This document shows positions 50,972-59,628 of a stretch of 64,000 nucleotides of DNA, piece by piece. A program made the position numbers and the translations under genes. Under the pieces are notes generated by a model, which was not told the DNA's origin, searched no databases, and saw nothing but the letters and a program-made list of their open reading frames with translations. Within the stretch, counting starts at the first letter, position 1; every line of letters begins with the position of its first letter. The DNA comes from Methanomicrobiales archaeon HGW-Methanomicrobiales-1 (GTDB lineage: Archaea; Halobacteriota; Methanomicrobia; Methanomicrobiales; Methanospirillaceae): assembly GCA_002839675.1 (NCBI GenBank), contig PGYM01000001.1, positions 424,683 through 488,682 on the forward strand, in the 5' to 3' direction.

Positions 50972-51426
50972 CCGTAAAAGAGGCCGTTGAGTTATTAAAA
51001 AAAGGGTTCTCTTATGCCAGGAGGACCAAATACAAGGAGGCGCTTGCCTACTATAACAAGGCAATTTCTCTTGATCCGAACAATCCCGAAGGCTGGTGCC
51101 TCAGGGGATCCCTTCTCATTGAGACCGGTAAAAGCAGTGAAGCGCTTGCTGACTGCGAAAAGGCTATTGCTCTTAACCAGAATTATTCTGATGCATGGAC
51201 CAAGAAGAGTCTTGCGCTCTACAATCTTGAACGGTATGAAGATTCCCTGTTTGCCAGTACCCGGGCTTCATCCTTAAACGGGAACGATGTAACTGCCTGG
51301 TACCTTAAAGGGGTCTGTCTTGACGAACTGGACAGGAGCGATGAAGCACAGGTTGCCTATGGTAAATCTCTCGAACTTGAGATTATTTTAGATATTGAAT
51401 CCGAGAGAAAAAAAGTTGGCAGATAA
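50968..51426 (+). CDS. TPR-repeat protein
   Basis: 152 residues. Three to four tetratricopeptide repeats, for example KYKEALAYYNKAISLDPNNPEGW, SSEALADCEKAIALNQNYSDAW and RYEDSLFASTRASSLNGNDVTAW, with the canonical Trp/Gly/Ala/Pro positions. TPR proteins bind peptides of partner proteins. The partner here may be the product of the overlapping upstream gene. An in-frame GTG at 50956 is upstream, but ATG 50968 fits the ATGA overlap. Confidence 0.88.
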   Translation: MTVKEAVELLKKGFSYARRTKYKEALAYYNKAISLDPNNPEGWCLRGSLLIETGKSSEALADCEKAIALNQNYSDAWTKKSLALYNLERYEDSLFASTRASSLNGNDVTAWYLKGVCLDELDRSDEAQVAYGKSLELEIILDIESERKKVGR

Positions 51427-51563
51427 TTTTATTTCTTTTCTCTCTCATCCCCGAGAACGTATCTCCTAAAATAAAACTGCTGCCACGGTCAGGTTTTTTT
51501 TGTCCCTTGCAAAACCATTATGCCGATAGAAACCAAGAACATCGATTGAACGGAGGTTTCTGT

Positions 51564-52052
51564 ATGATATCAAAGACTATGGAAGATGCATTAAACAAAC
51601 AGGTAAACCGGGAGTATTACTCCGCATACCTGTATCTTGCAATGTCAGCCTACTTCGAATCCGCCAACCTGAAGGGTTTTGCAAAATGGATGCGAATCCA
51701 GGCAAAAGAAGAGCAGTCTCACGGGGACAAAATTTTAGATTATCTTATGGCACGGAGTGGAAAGGTCACTCTTGGTGCGATTGAAGCACCGAAGGCAAAA
51801 TGGGCGTCTGCCGGCCAGGTCTTTGAAGAGGTCTATGCCCATGAGCAGAAGGTAACCGGCATGATCCATGCACTGGTGGATCTTGCTATTAAGGAAAAGG
51901 ATCACGCAACCTTTGAGATGCTCCAGTGGTTTGTGAAAGAACAGGTCGAAGAAGAGGAGCATTCGCTTGCAATCCTTGAACAGATCAAGTGCGTTGGCGA
52001 TGTGCCCGGCCACCTCTTCTACCTTGATCACGAACTTGGCAAGCGGGGATAA
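51564..52052 (+). CDS. ftn: Non-haem ferritin
   Basis: 162 residues from ATG 51564, 7 nt after GGAGG. The four-helix bundle has the ferroxidase residues: Glu in QVNREYYSAYLYLAM (Glu18), Glu and His in KEEQSHGDKIL (Glu50, His53), and later EQVEEEEHSLAIL. It stores Fe as Fe(III) in a 24-mer and protects against oxidative stress. The absence of a Met haem ligand at the dimer axis separates it from bacterioferritin. It is monocistronic. Confidence 0.95.
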   Translation: MISKTMEDALNKQVNREYYSAYLYLAMSAYFESANLKGFAKWMRIQAKEEQSHGDKILDYLMARSGKVTLGAIEAPKAKWASAGQVFEEVYAHEQKVTGMIHALVDLAIKEKDHATFEMLQWFVKEQVEEEEHSLAILEQIKCVGDVPGHLFYLDHELGKRG

Positions 52053-52227
52053 ATCCCCCCTTTTTTTCACAGAATTCTTTGGCCCCGCTCTGATGCGTCC
52101 GGCAATATTAGCGTCCACACGATTCTTCCCATCGCAGCACTCCCCGGAATAAACGATGGAATATTGATGCTGTTTTTCTGGCTGTCACCGATGGATTATT
52201 CTCTTTTCAGGTTTTAACCTCCACCCG

Positions 52228-53346
52228 GTGGAAAAAATCATGAAAAGTCCGGTCTATTTTGCGAGCCTCAGGGCACATTCCGATCAGGAATGTACAACAG
52301 CCAAGGTGCGGCGGCTCTTTGAGCGTGCGGGATTTCCTGAACTCATTGCTCCTCATGACAAGACAGCACTCAAACTTCATTTCGGTGAGATGGGTAATGA
52401 CGGGTTCATCAGCCCGGTCTATATCCGGCAGGTTGTGGAAAAGGTAAAAGAGTGCGGGGCATTGCCCTTCCTTACCGATACTAATACTCTCTATCTCGGG
52501 AGTCGTTCAAACGCGGTGGAGCATATCACGACTGCGATCCTGCACGGGTTTGATTTTGCAGTTTGCGGAGCTCCCGTCATTATCGCAGACGGGCTTTCAG
52601 GCAAAAATGTTGCCCGGGTTGAGATCGGCAAAAAACATTTCAGCACGGTTTCGATCGCCGGTGATATTGCTGCGGCTGACAGCATGGTTGTCCTGAGTCA
52701 TTTCAAGGGACATATTGTATCCGGGTTTGGCGGTGCAATCAAGAATCTTGCCATGGGGTGTGCTCCCCCGGAAGGAAAACGTGCCCAGCACAATGCCCGC
52801 CCGTTCACGCTCGCTGAAAATTGTACCGGGTGCGGCTCATGCACGGAGGTCTGCCCGAAGTCAGCGATCCGCATTGAAGACGCCAAATCGGTGATCGATC
52901 AGGAACTCTGCATTGGTTGTTTTGAGTGTATGCATGCCTGCCCGGAACATGCGATCGATATCGACTGGGAGACCGAGATTCCGGAATTTATGGAACGGAT
53001 GGTTGAATATGCGTATGGCGCCACGAAAGGAAAAGAGAAGAAGATCGGGTACATGAATTTCTTAATCCGCATCACTCCTGACTGTGACTGTTTCCCGTTC
53101 AGCGATGCCCCGATTGTCCCGGACATCGGCATCCTCGCCTCGCTTGACCCGGTTGCTATTGATGCCGCAAGTTTTGACCTGGTCAACCAGCAGCAGGGTT
53201 TTACTGATACCCTCCTTACGGCTCATCATCACGCAGGTGAAGACAAATTCAAAGGTGTCCATGCCCAGACCGATGGGTTCCGGCAGATCCAATACGCAGA
53301 AGAGATTGGTCTGGGCAACCGCGCTTATGATCTGATCAGGATCTAA
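52228..53346 (+). CDS. DUF362 iron-sulfur protein
   Basis: 372 residues. Residues about 1-190 form the DUF362 domain (KTALKLHFGEMGNDGFISPVYIRQVVEKVK, then DSMVVLSHFKGHIVSGFGGAIKNLAMGCA). Two ferredoxin clusters follow: CTGCGSCTEVCPKSAIRI and CIGCFECMHACPEHAIDID (about 196-245), then a domain to the C-terminus with HHHAGEDKF. Such proteins are abundant in methanogens and thought to be electron carriers or subunits of redox complexes; the substrate is unknown. It is probably a single-gene unit. Confidence 0.86.
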   Translation: MEKIMKSPVYFASLRAHSDQECTTAKVRRLFERAGFPELIAPHDKTALKLHFGEMGNDGFISPVYIRQVVEKVKECGALPFLTDTNTLYLGSRSNAVEHITTAILHGFDFAVCGAPVIIADGLSGKNVARVEIGKKHFSTVSIAGDIAAADSMVVLSHFKGHIVSGFGGAIKNLAMGCAPPEGKRAQHNARPFTLAENCTGCGSCTEVCPKSAIRIEDAKSVIDQELCIGCFECMHACPEHAIDIDWETEIPEFMERMVEYAYGATKGKEKKIGYMNFLIRITPDCDCFPFSDAPIVPDIGILASLDPVAIDAASFDLVNQQQGFTDTLLTAHHHAGEDKFKGVHAQTDGFRQIQYAEEIGLGNRAYDLIRI

Positions 53347-53599
53347 ATTTTTCCAAATTTTGATTTTCCAATTTTTAATAATTTTTTGCAAATTTTGCAT
53401 TTTTAGATCCCATTTTATGTAAAAATGGGGTGGAACTGTATTGCCATCGCGATCTAAAAGCGTAATCGTTATTAAGGGGTGGAAAGCAAGCGCTTATTAG
53501 CGAACAGATTTTAACTAAAACTTAGTTTGAGATCTTCGCTCAAACATTCCCTTTCGTGTTTAACAAGGGACAGTCCGTTATGATAATGGAGTGTTTTTA

Positions 53600-55189
53600 A
53601 TGAATCTTCGACAGCCAAATGCAAATGAAGCAAACGGGACCGTGAACCGGTCACGGAGTGTTGCTCCGTGCTCAGGTATCTGTACCCGGTGCATTGATGG
53701 ATGTAAAGGCAGCTGTGAGATCTGGTTATCATCGTTCAGGGGCAGGGAAGTACTCTATCCCGGTCCGTTCGGTGAGATCACCGCAGGTGCCGACAAGAAT
53801 TACCCGATCGATTACTCCCATCTGAATATCCAGGGATATGCAGTCGGTGCAAACGGCCTTCCTGATGGCGTTGAAGCCGGTCCGGATACTGCGATCTTTT
53901 CGGATGTGAATACCGAGACCGAGTATGGCTGGGACAAAAAAGTCAAGATGCGCCTGCCAATCTTCACTGGCGCACTTGGATCCACTGAAATTGCCCGGGT
54001 AAACTGGGAACACTTTGCAATCGGTGCAGCAATCGCCGGTATCACGCTGGTCTGTGGTGAGAATGTCTGCGGTATTGATCCTGGTTTAAAACTCGATAAC
54101 AAGGGTAAAGTTATCGAGTCCCCTGAGATGGACCGCCGTATCAATGTGTACAAGAAATTCCACGACGGCTTTGGAGAGATCCTTGTCCAGATGAATGTTG
54201 AAGACACCCGGCTTGGAACCGCGGAGTATGTCGCCAGCAAACACAACCTGGACACCATAGAACTCAAGTGGGGACAGGGTGCCAAGTGTATCGGTGGCGA
54301 GATCAAGGTCAAGTCTCTTGAGCGTGCAATCGAGCTCAAGAAGCGGGGCTATATTGTTCTGCCCGACCCGACCCTCAAAGAGAACCAGGCCGCATTCAAG
54401 GCAGGGGCCATCAAGGAATTCGAGCGCCACTCCCGGCTTGGTTTTGTTACCAAGGAAGGATTCTTAGAAGAGGTTGACCGCCTCCGTGACATCGGGTTCA
54501 AGCGCGTTACCTTAAAGACCGGTGCGTACTCCATGGTTGAACTGGCAATGGCCCTCCGGTACAGTTCCGAGGCAAAGATTGACCTGCTCACCATCGATGG
54601 AGCTCCCGGCGGAACCGGCATGAGCCCCTGGCCGATGATGAATGAATGGGGTATCCCATCGTTCTACCTGCAGTCCCTTGCCTATGAATTTGCCTGCAAG
54701 CTCGAGAAGAAAGGCTTCCGTGTACCGGATCTTGCAATGGCCGGCGGTTTCTCCGATGAGCCCGGTGCATTCAAGGCACTTGCCATGGGCAGCCCGTATT
54801 TCAAGGCGGTCTGCATGGGCCGTGGTCTCATGATCCCCGGATTTGTCGGTAAGAACATCGACAAGTGGGTAAAAGAAGGCGATCTGCCTAAGTCTGTCTC
54901 CAAATATGGCAACAATATCGAAGAGATCTTTGTCTGCTACGAAGATCTCAAGGAGAAATTCGGTCCACGCATGTCTGAGATCCCCATGGGTGCAGTCGGT
55001 ATCTACACCTATGCCCAGAAGTTCAGGACCGGTCTCCAGCAGATCATGGCCGGCAGCAGGAACTTCCGGCTCTCAACAATGTCCCGTGATGACCTGATGG
55101 CACTCACGCCCGAAGCCGCAGATGTTTCCGGCATTGACTATGTCATGTCTGCACGGTATGACGAAGCTATGGGCCAGTTGCTTGACTGA
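53600..55189 (+). CDS. FMN-binding glutamate-synthase-like protein (GltB domain)
   Basis: 529 residues from ATG 53600, which has GGAG at 53588-53591; an in-frame GTG nine nt upstream overlaps that site. The N-terminus holds a Cys cluster (CSGICTRCIDGCKGSCEIW) that may carry an Fe-S centre. The rest is the FMN TIM-barrel of the glutamate synthase large subunit: GLGTAEYVASK, KWGQGAKCIGGEIKV, ITLKTGAYSM and TIDGAPGGTGMSPWP near 336-350. There is no glutaminase (amidotransferase) domain. Archaeal forms like this may work with other subunits. The gene precedes the nif cluster in the same direction. Confidence 0.88.
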   Translation: MNLRQPNANEANGTVNRSRSVAPCSGICTRCIDGCKGSCEIWLSSFRGREVLYPGPFGEITAGADKNYPIDYSHLNIQGYAVGANGLPDGVEAGPDTAIFSDVNTETEYGWDKKVKMRLPIFTGALGSTEIARVNWEHFAIGAAIAGITLVCGENVCGIDPGLKLDNKGKVIESPEMDRRINVYKKFHDGFGEILVQMNVEDTRLGTAEYVASKHNLDTIELKWGQGAKCIGGEIKVKSLERAIELKKRGYIVLPDPTLKENQAAFKAGAIKEFERHSRLGFVTKEGFLEEVDRLRDIGFKRVTLKTGAYSMVELAMALRYSSEAKIDLLTIDGAPGGTGMSPWPMMNEWGIPSFYLQSLAYEFACKLEKKGFRVPDLAMAGGFSDEPGAFKALAMGSPYFKAVCMGRGLMIPGFVGKNIDKWVKEGDLPKSVSKYGNNIEEIFVCYEDLKEKFGPRMSEIPMGAVGIYTYAQKFRTGLQQIMAGSRNFRLSTMSRDDLMALTPEAADVSGIDYVMSARYDEAMGQLLD

Positions 55190-55854
55190 GCTCACATAAT
55201 TTTTTTTACGTCTGCTCCGGGATTTATTCCCGGTATTTTTTTTAGGTCTCATTTTTCGATTTCTCACTTGTACCCGATAATCGGGGCATCCGGGTCCTGA
55301 TGTAAATAAGTCCTGTAAGGGCTCAGTTTCCTGAAACATGATCCGGAAAAGCCCGTAAAACAGCCCGTTTCAGGCTACTTTGAGAATTCCCTCGCATATT
55401 GCCCCGATTGTCAAAATACGAGCGGAAACGACCTCACCGGATTGATGCTAATGGCCTTTAAACCGCGGTTTTTTTCACCACTTATATTACTCCATTCGTG
55501 CCCCGGAAACCCGACAGGAATGTGAATATGAGGCACTTTTTCCGTGAATTTGGTAAAAAATGTTTGACCCGGAATACGAGGAGCTTAATGCCGTGTCGGG
55601 GTACTCCAAATCATGGGACCGTGGTGGTGTTCAAATGTGTGCCACCGGATTAAAGCAAAAGGTTGGGGTTAAAATCATCAGGTTTTTTAGTCTGACTGCC
55701 TCGGTCTTCGAATCATGGATTTTTTAAAAATTCCCTACTGTTTTTCTGCGCTCTAATCTCCTGTAGAAATCACTTAAGCAATAGGTAGAGCAGAAATTTC
55801 CACCTTGTCGTTAATGCAAACCGCAATCCTTCATTATTTATCATTGGGTTAGAT
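55190..55854. other. 0.66-kb spacer before the nif operator
   Basis: A T-run terminator (about 55199-55207) follows the glutamate synthase gene. A short frame at 55560-55727 encodes 55 residues (MFDPEYEELNAVSGYSKSWD at its start) without a good ribosome binding site; I do not call it. The rest is A/T-rich and shows no gene. Confidence 0.5.
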
Positions 55855-55868
55855 GGAAGGAATATTCC
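55855..55868. promoter_or_regulatory. NrpR-type nitrogen operator
   Basis: The site reads GGAA-GGAATA-TTCC, an exact GGAA-N6-TTCC. In Methanococcus maripaludis NrpR represses nif and glnA through such GGAA-N6-TTCC operators. Here it lies 10 nt upstream of the TATA-like 55878-55887, where a bound repressor would hinder TBP/TFB. Identity as NrpR operator is inferred from the match; no NrpR gene is in the window. Confidence 0.7.
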
Positions 55869-55877
55869 TACTAGCAC

Positions 55878-55887
55878 ATATATATGT
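55878..55887 (+). promoter_or_regulatory. TATA box of the nif operon
   Basis: atatatatgt is the strongest TATA-like run upstream of the cluster. It is placed between the operator and the ATG at 55930, giving a leader of about 20-25 nt that includes AAGGAGGT at 55918-55925 as ribosome binding site. Confidence 0.6.
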
Positions 55888-55929
55888 ATGCAGAGTTAAC
55901 ATTTCTGTGTAATACTAAAAGGAGGTACC

Positions 55930-56265
55930 ATGCAACAGGTCACAATCCATAGTCCGGGTAAAATCAGATCTTCACAATCTCCACGGAAGCTGACAACTGC
56001 ACCTGCTACGCAACGAATGCGTATCAAGTCGAAAAATTTTGACCGAAAGGAGAAATCCACCTGCTTATCCCTGGGCGGAAAGATCAAGGCAACGGTGTTT
56101 GAAATTACGCACGTTGATTCTGTTGATCCCGAACCGGGATTTGGGTATGGCTGGTCCTGTAAATGTAAGGGTCTACTCATGAAGGACAACGGTATCATGG
56201 ACATCGTCAAAAGCGCAACAAGCGATGACGATAGATCCGGGGGTTTCCTCTGCTCATGCAACTGA
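55930..56265 (+). CDS. Uncharacterised protein, first gene of the nif operon
   Basis: 111 residues with a very strong ribosome binding site (AAGGAGGTACC before ATG 55930). The first 40 residues are basic and Ser/Thr/Gln-rich, probably disordered. The rest contains CLSLGGKIKATVFEI, a Gly/Trp-rich WSCKCKG (Cys94 and Cys96) and ends FLCSCN (two more Cys), with an acidic patch SDDDRSGG between. The two CxC pairs are plausible metal ligands. I do not recognise the family. The operator and TATA lie directly upstream and nifH starts 86 nt downstream in the same direction, so it is the first gene of the operon. It could be a regulator, a metal handler or a protein that helps nitrogenase. Confidence 0.7.
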   Translation: MQQVTIHSPGKIRSSQSPRKLTTAPATQRMRIKSKNFDRKEKSTCLSLGGKIKATVFEITHVDSVDPEPGFGYGWSCKCKGLLMKDNGIMDIVKSATSDDDRSGGFLCSCN

Positions 56266-56315
56266 TGCAATAAAAATCAGGAATTGAACGAGCGGGAACA
56301 ATTAAAAAAAACTGA

Positions 56316-57179
<864 letters not shown>

Positions 57180-57229
57180 AGAGCGGTAAACCAATACGAA
57201 CGAGATAAAAAAAGGCGGATGTGAAATAC

Positions 57230-57556
57230 ATGTTACTGATACGAGCAATTGTTCGACCCGAAAAGAAAGATGAAGTGCTTGCTGAACTGTCCACTGCGGG
57301 ATTCAATGCAGCCACCATGGTCGATGTGGTTGGCCGGGGAAAGCAGAAAGGAATCAAGATTGGCGGAATGGTCTATGATGAGATCCCAAAGACTCTCATC
57401 TTAATGGTCATCCCGGATGAGGCCAAGGACATGGTCATCAAGATGATCTTATCAATTGCAAAGACCGGAACGGAAGGAACATTTGGCGACGGCAAGATCT
57501 TTGTCAGTCCCGTTGAAGAAGTCTATACCATCTCAAAAGGCACCCCGGGTCTGTGA
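57230..57556 (+). CDS. nifI1: PII-like nitrogenase regulator NifI1
   Basis: 108 residues from ATG 57230, which aligns its start (MLLIRAIVRPEK) with GlnB; a GTG at 57221 would add three residues. NifI1 and NifI2 form a complex that, when 2-oxoglutarate is low, binds and switches off nitrogenase after ammonium shock in methanogens. The T-loop region VVGRGKQKGI and the C-terminal GDGKIFVSPVEEVYTI are conserved. It lies 50 nt after nifH and overlaps the in-frame start region of nifI2. Confidence 0.95.
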   Translation: MLLIRAIVRPEKKDEVLAELSTAGFNAATMVDVVGRGKQKGIKIGGMVYDEIPKTLILMVIPDEAKDMVIKMILSIAKTGTEGTFGDGKIFVSPVEEVYTISKGTPGL

Positions 57557-57567
57557 GGAGGAGCACG

Positions 57568-57987
57568 ATGAAAGAAATTATGGCGATTGTCCGGATGAAA
57601 AAGACCGGAGCCACGAAAAAAGCTCTCATCGCAGCTGGCGTGGCCGGTTTTACTGCGGTAAAAGTGCTCGGTCGGGGCAGGCTTGTGACCGATCCGGAAA
57701 AAATTGAAGAATGCCGGGAAAAACTCATGTCGATGGGTATGGACGAGTTCAGTGAGTCGGGTGACACCGAGAAGCTTGTCACCAGTTTCCTGGACGGCTC
57801 GCGGTTCTTCCCGCGACGCCTGTTCACGATCCTGGCACATGATGATGACGTTCCCCGTATTATCGAAGCGGTCACAAACGCGAACCGCACGGAATATGGG
57901 ATTGGGGACGGGACCATCTTTGTCCTGCCGGTAGCCGACGCAGTCCGCGTGCGCACCGGTGAAGCAGGCGAAGCAGCTATCTGGTAA
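57568..57987 (+). CDS. nifI2: PII-like nitrogenase regulator NifI2
   Basis: 139 residues, longer than NifI1 through an insertion in the T-loop region (about residues 45-85, RLVTDPEKIEECREKL and SGDTEKLVTSFLDGSRFFP). It begins MKEIMAIVRMKKTGATKKALIAAG, the standard NifI2 start, and ends with YGIGDGTIFVLPVADAVRVRTGE. GAGGAGG just upstream supports ATG 57568. Together with NifI1 it senses 2-oxoglutarate and ATP/ADP and controls NifDK. Confidence 0.95.
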   Translation: MKEIMAIVRMKKTGATKKALIAAGVAGFTAVKVLGRGRLVTDPEKIEECREKLMSMGMDEFSESGDTEKLVTSFLDGSRFFPRRLFTILAHDDDVPRIIEAVTNANRTEYGIGDGTIFVLPVADAVRVRTGEAGEAAIW

Positions 57988-58002
57988 CAGGGAGGCATAA
58001 AA

Positions 58003-59628
58003 ATGGCAGAAACAGAAGGAACGATAGAGGAGATGCTCGCGCCCTACCCGGATCTGGTAAAGAAAAACCGGAAAAAGCATCTCGTTTTAAAAAACGAGGC
58101 GGTCGAATGCTGTCCGCAGATTGAAGCGAATACGCGAACAATCCCCGGTATCATCTCGCAGCGCGGCTGTGCGTATGCCGGGTGCAAAGGTGTGGTGGTT
58201 GCACCCATCAAGGATATGATCACCATCACCCACGGCCCGGTCGGCTGCGGGTACTACAGTTGGGGAACGCGCCGCAACAAAGCACGGGCGGATGAGACGA
58301 CACCCAAAGACAAGATCTATTCGCAGCTCTGCTTCATCACCGATATGCAGGAGCCGGATATCGTCTTTGGCGGGGAGAAGAAACTTGCAAAGATGATCGA
58401 TGAGGTTGTGGCCGCATTCCACCCGCGGGCGATCAACATCTGCGCAACCTGCCCGGTTGGCCTGATCGGTGACGATATCGGTGCGGTAGCAAAAGCCGCA
58501 CAGGAACGCCACGGAATCCAGGTGCTCGCCTACAACTGCGAAGGCTACAAAGGAGTCAGCCAGTCGGCAGGTCACCATATTGCCAACAACATCATCATGG
58601 ACAAAATTGTCGGGACAGGTACGGAAAGAAAACCCGGCAAACACGTCATCAACATCCTTGGTGAGTATAACATCGGCGGTGATGGGTGGGAACTGGAGCG
58701 CATTCTCGAAGAGATCGGGTATACGGTCAACAGTATCCTCACCGGTGATGCGAGTTACCTTAACATCAAAAACCTGCACCTTGCCGATCTCAACATCGTC
58801 CAGTGCCACCGTTCGATCAACTACATTGCCGAAATGATGGAGACCAAGTACGGCACCCCCTGGCTCAAGGTAAATTTCATCGGTATCGAGTCAACGAACC
58901 AGTCGCTGCGACAGATGGCGAAATGCTTTGGTGATCCGGAACTGGTACAAAAAACCGAAATGGTCATCGAACGGGAGACTACCCGGGTGATGGCAGCGCT
59001 TGAACAATACCGGAAAATGTGTACGGGTAAGACTGCGTTTGCCTTTGTCGGCGGTTCACGAAGCCACCACTACCAGTACCTGCTCAGGGATATTGGCATG
59101 GAAGTTGTCGTTGCGGGATACGAATTTGCCCACCGCGATGACTATGAAGGCCGTCAGGTGATACCCACGATCAAGACGGATTCCGATTCCAAGAATATCC
59201 CCGAACTTCACCTGTCGCCCGATGCAAACCTGTACCGTCAAGCGCATGAGCACCTCAGTATCTCGAAAGAACAATATGATGCGCTCAAAAAAGAGATCCC
59301 GCTCAGTTATTACGAAGGGATGTTCCCGAACATGAAAAGCGGGGAGCTCCTCATTGACGACTGCAACCATCACGAGATAGAAGAACTCGTTGCACTCTAT
59401 AAACCCGACCTGGTCTTCTCCGGTGTCCGGGACAAGTATATCGCCCATAAACTGGGTATCGCCTCAAAACAGCTCCACTCGTACGACTACAGCGGACCGT
59501 ATGCCGGTTATACCGGTGCAGTGAACTTTGCGCGTGATGTAACAGACGCGTTGATGACACCGGCCTGGAACCTGATCATTCCCCCGTGGGAAAAAACAGA
59601 GAAAACAGGAAGTGAGAACAATGCTTGA
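58003..59628 (+). CDS. nifD: Nitrogenase molybdenum-iron protein alpha chain
   Basis: 541 residues. P-cluster ligands lie in GCAYAGCKGV, GPVGCGYYSWGTRR and TCPVGLIGDD. Gln187 and His191 in VSQSAGHHIAN match alpha-Gln191 and alpha-His195 of Azotobacter. The cofactor ligands are Cys268 (IVQCHRSINYI) and His492 (LHSYDYSGPY). Compared with Azotobacter it has an insertion of about 50 residues around 390-445, as in other methanogen and alternative nitrogenases. No residue needed for catalysis is missing, so it should be active. The stop overlaps nifK by 8 nt. Confidence 0.98.
   Translation: MAETEGTIEEMLAPYPDLVKKNRKKHLVLKNEAVECCPQIEANTRTIPGIISQRGCAYAGCKGVVVAPIKDMITITHGPVGCGYYSWGTRRNKARADETTPKDKIYSQLCFITDMQEPDIVFGGEKKLAKMIDEVVAAFHPRAINICATCPVGLIGDDIGAVAKAAQERHGIQVLAYNCEGYKGVSQSAGHHIANNIIMDKIVGTGTERKPGKHVINILGEYNIGGDGWELERILEEIGYTVNSILTGDASYLNIKNLHLADLNIVQCHRSINYIAEMMETKYGTPWLKVNFIGIESTNQSLRQMAKCFGDPELVQKTEMVIERETTRVMAALEQYRKMCTGKTAFAFVGGSRSHHYQYLLRDIGMEVVVAGYEFAHRDDYEGRQVIPTIKTDSDSKNIPELHLSPDANLYRQAHEHLSISKEQYDALKKEIPLSYYEGMFPNMKSGELLIDDCNHHEIEELVALYKPDLVFSGVRDKYIAHKLGIASKQLHSYDYSGPYAGYTGAVNFARDVTDALMTPAWNLIIPPWEKTEKTGSENNA

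Noticed and set aside
55560-55727. 55-residue frame before the nif operator
   Set aside because: No ribosome binding site, and the C-terminal half is of low complexity; kept only as a remark in the region entry.
58087-58809. 240-residue frame antisense to nifD
   Set aside because: A shadow of nifD; translated sequence has no recognisable fold.
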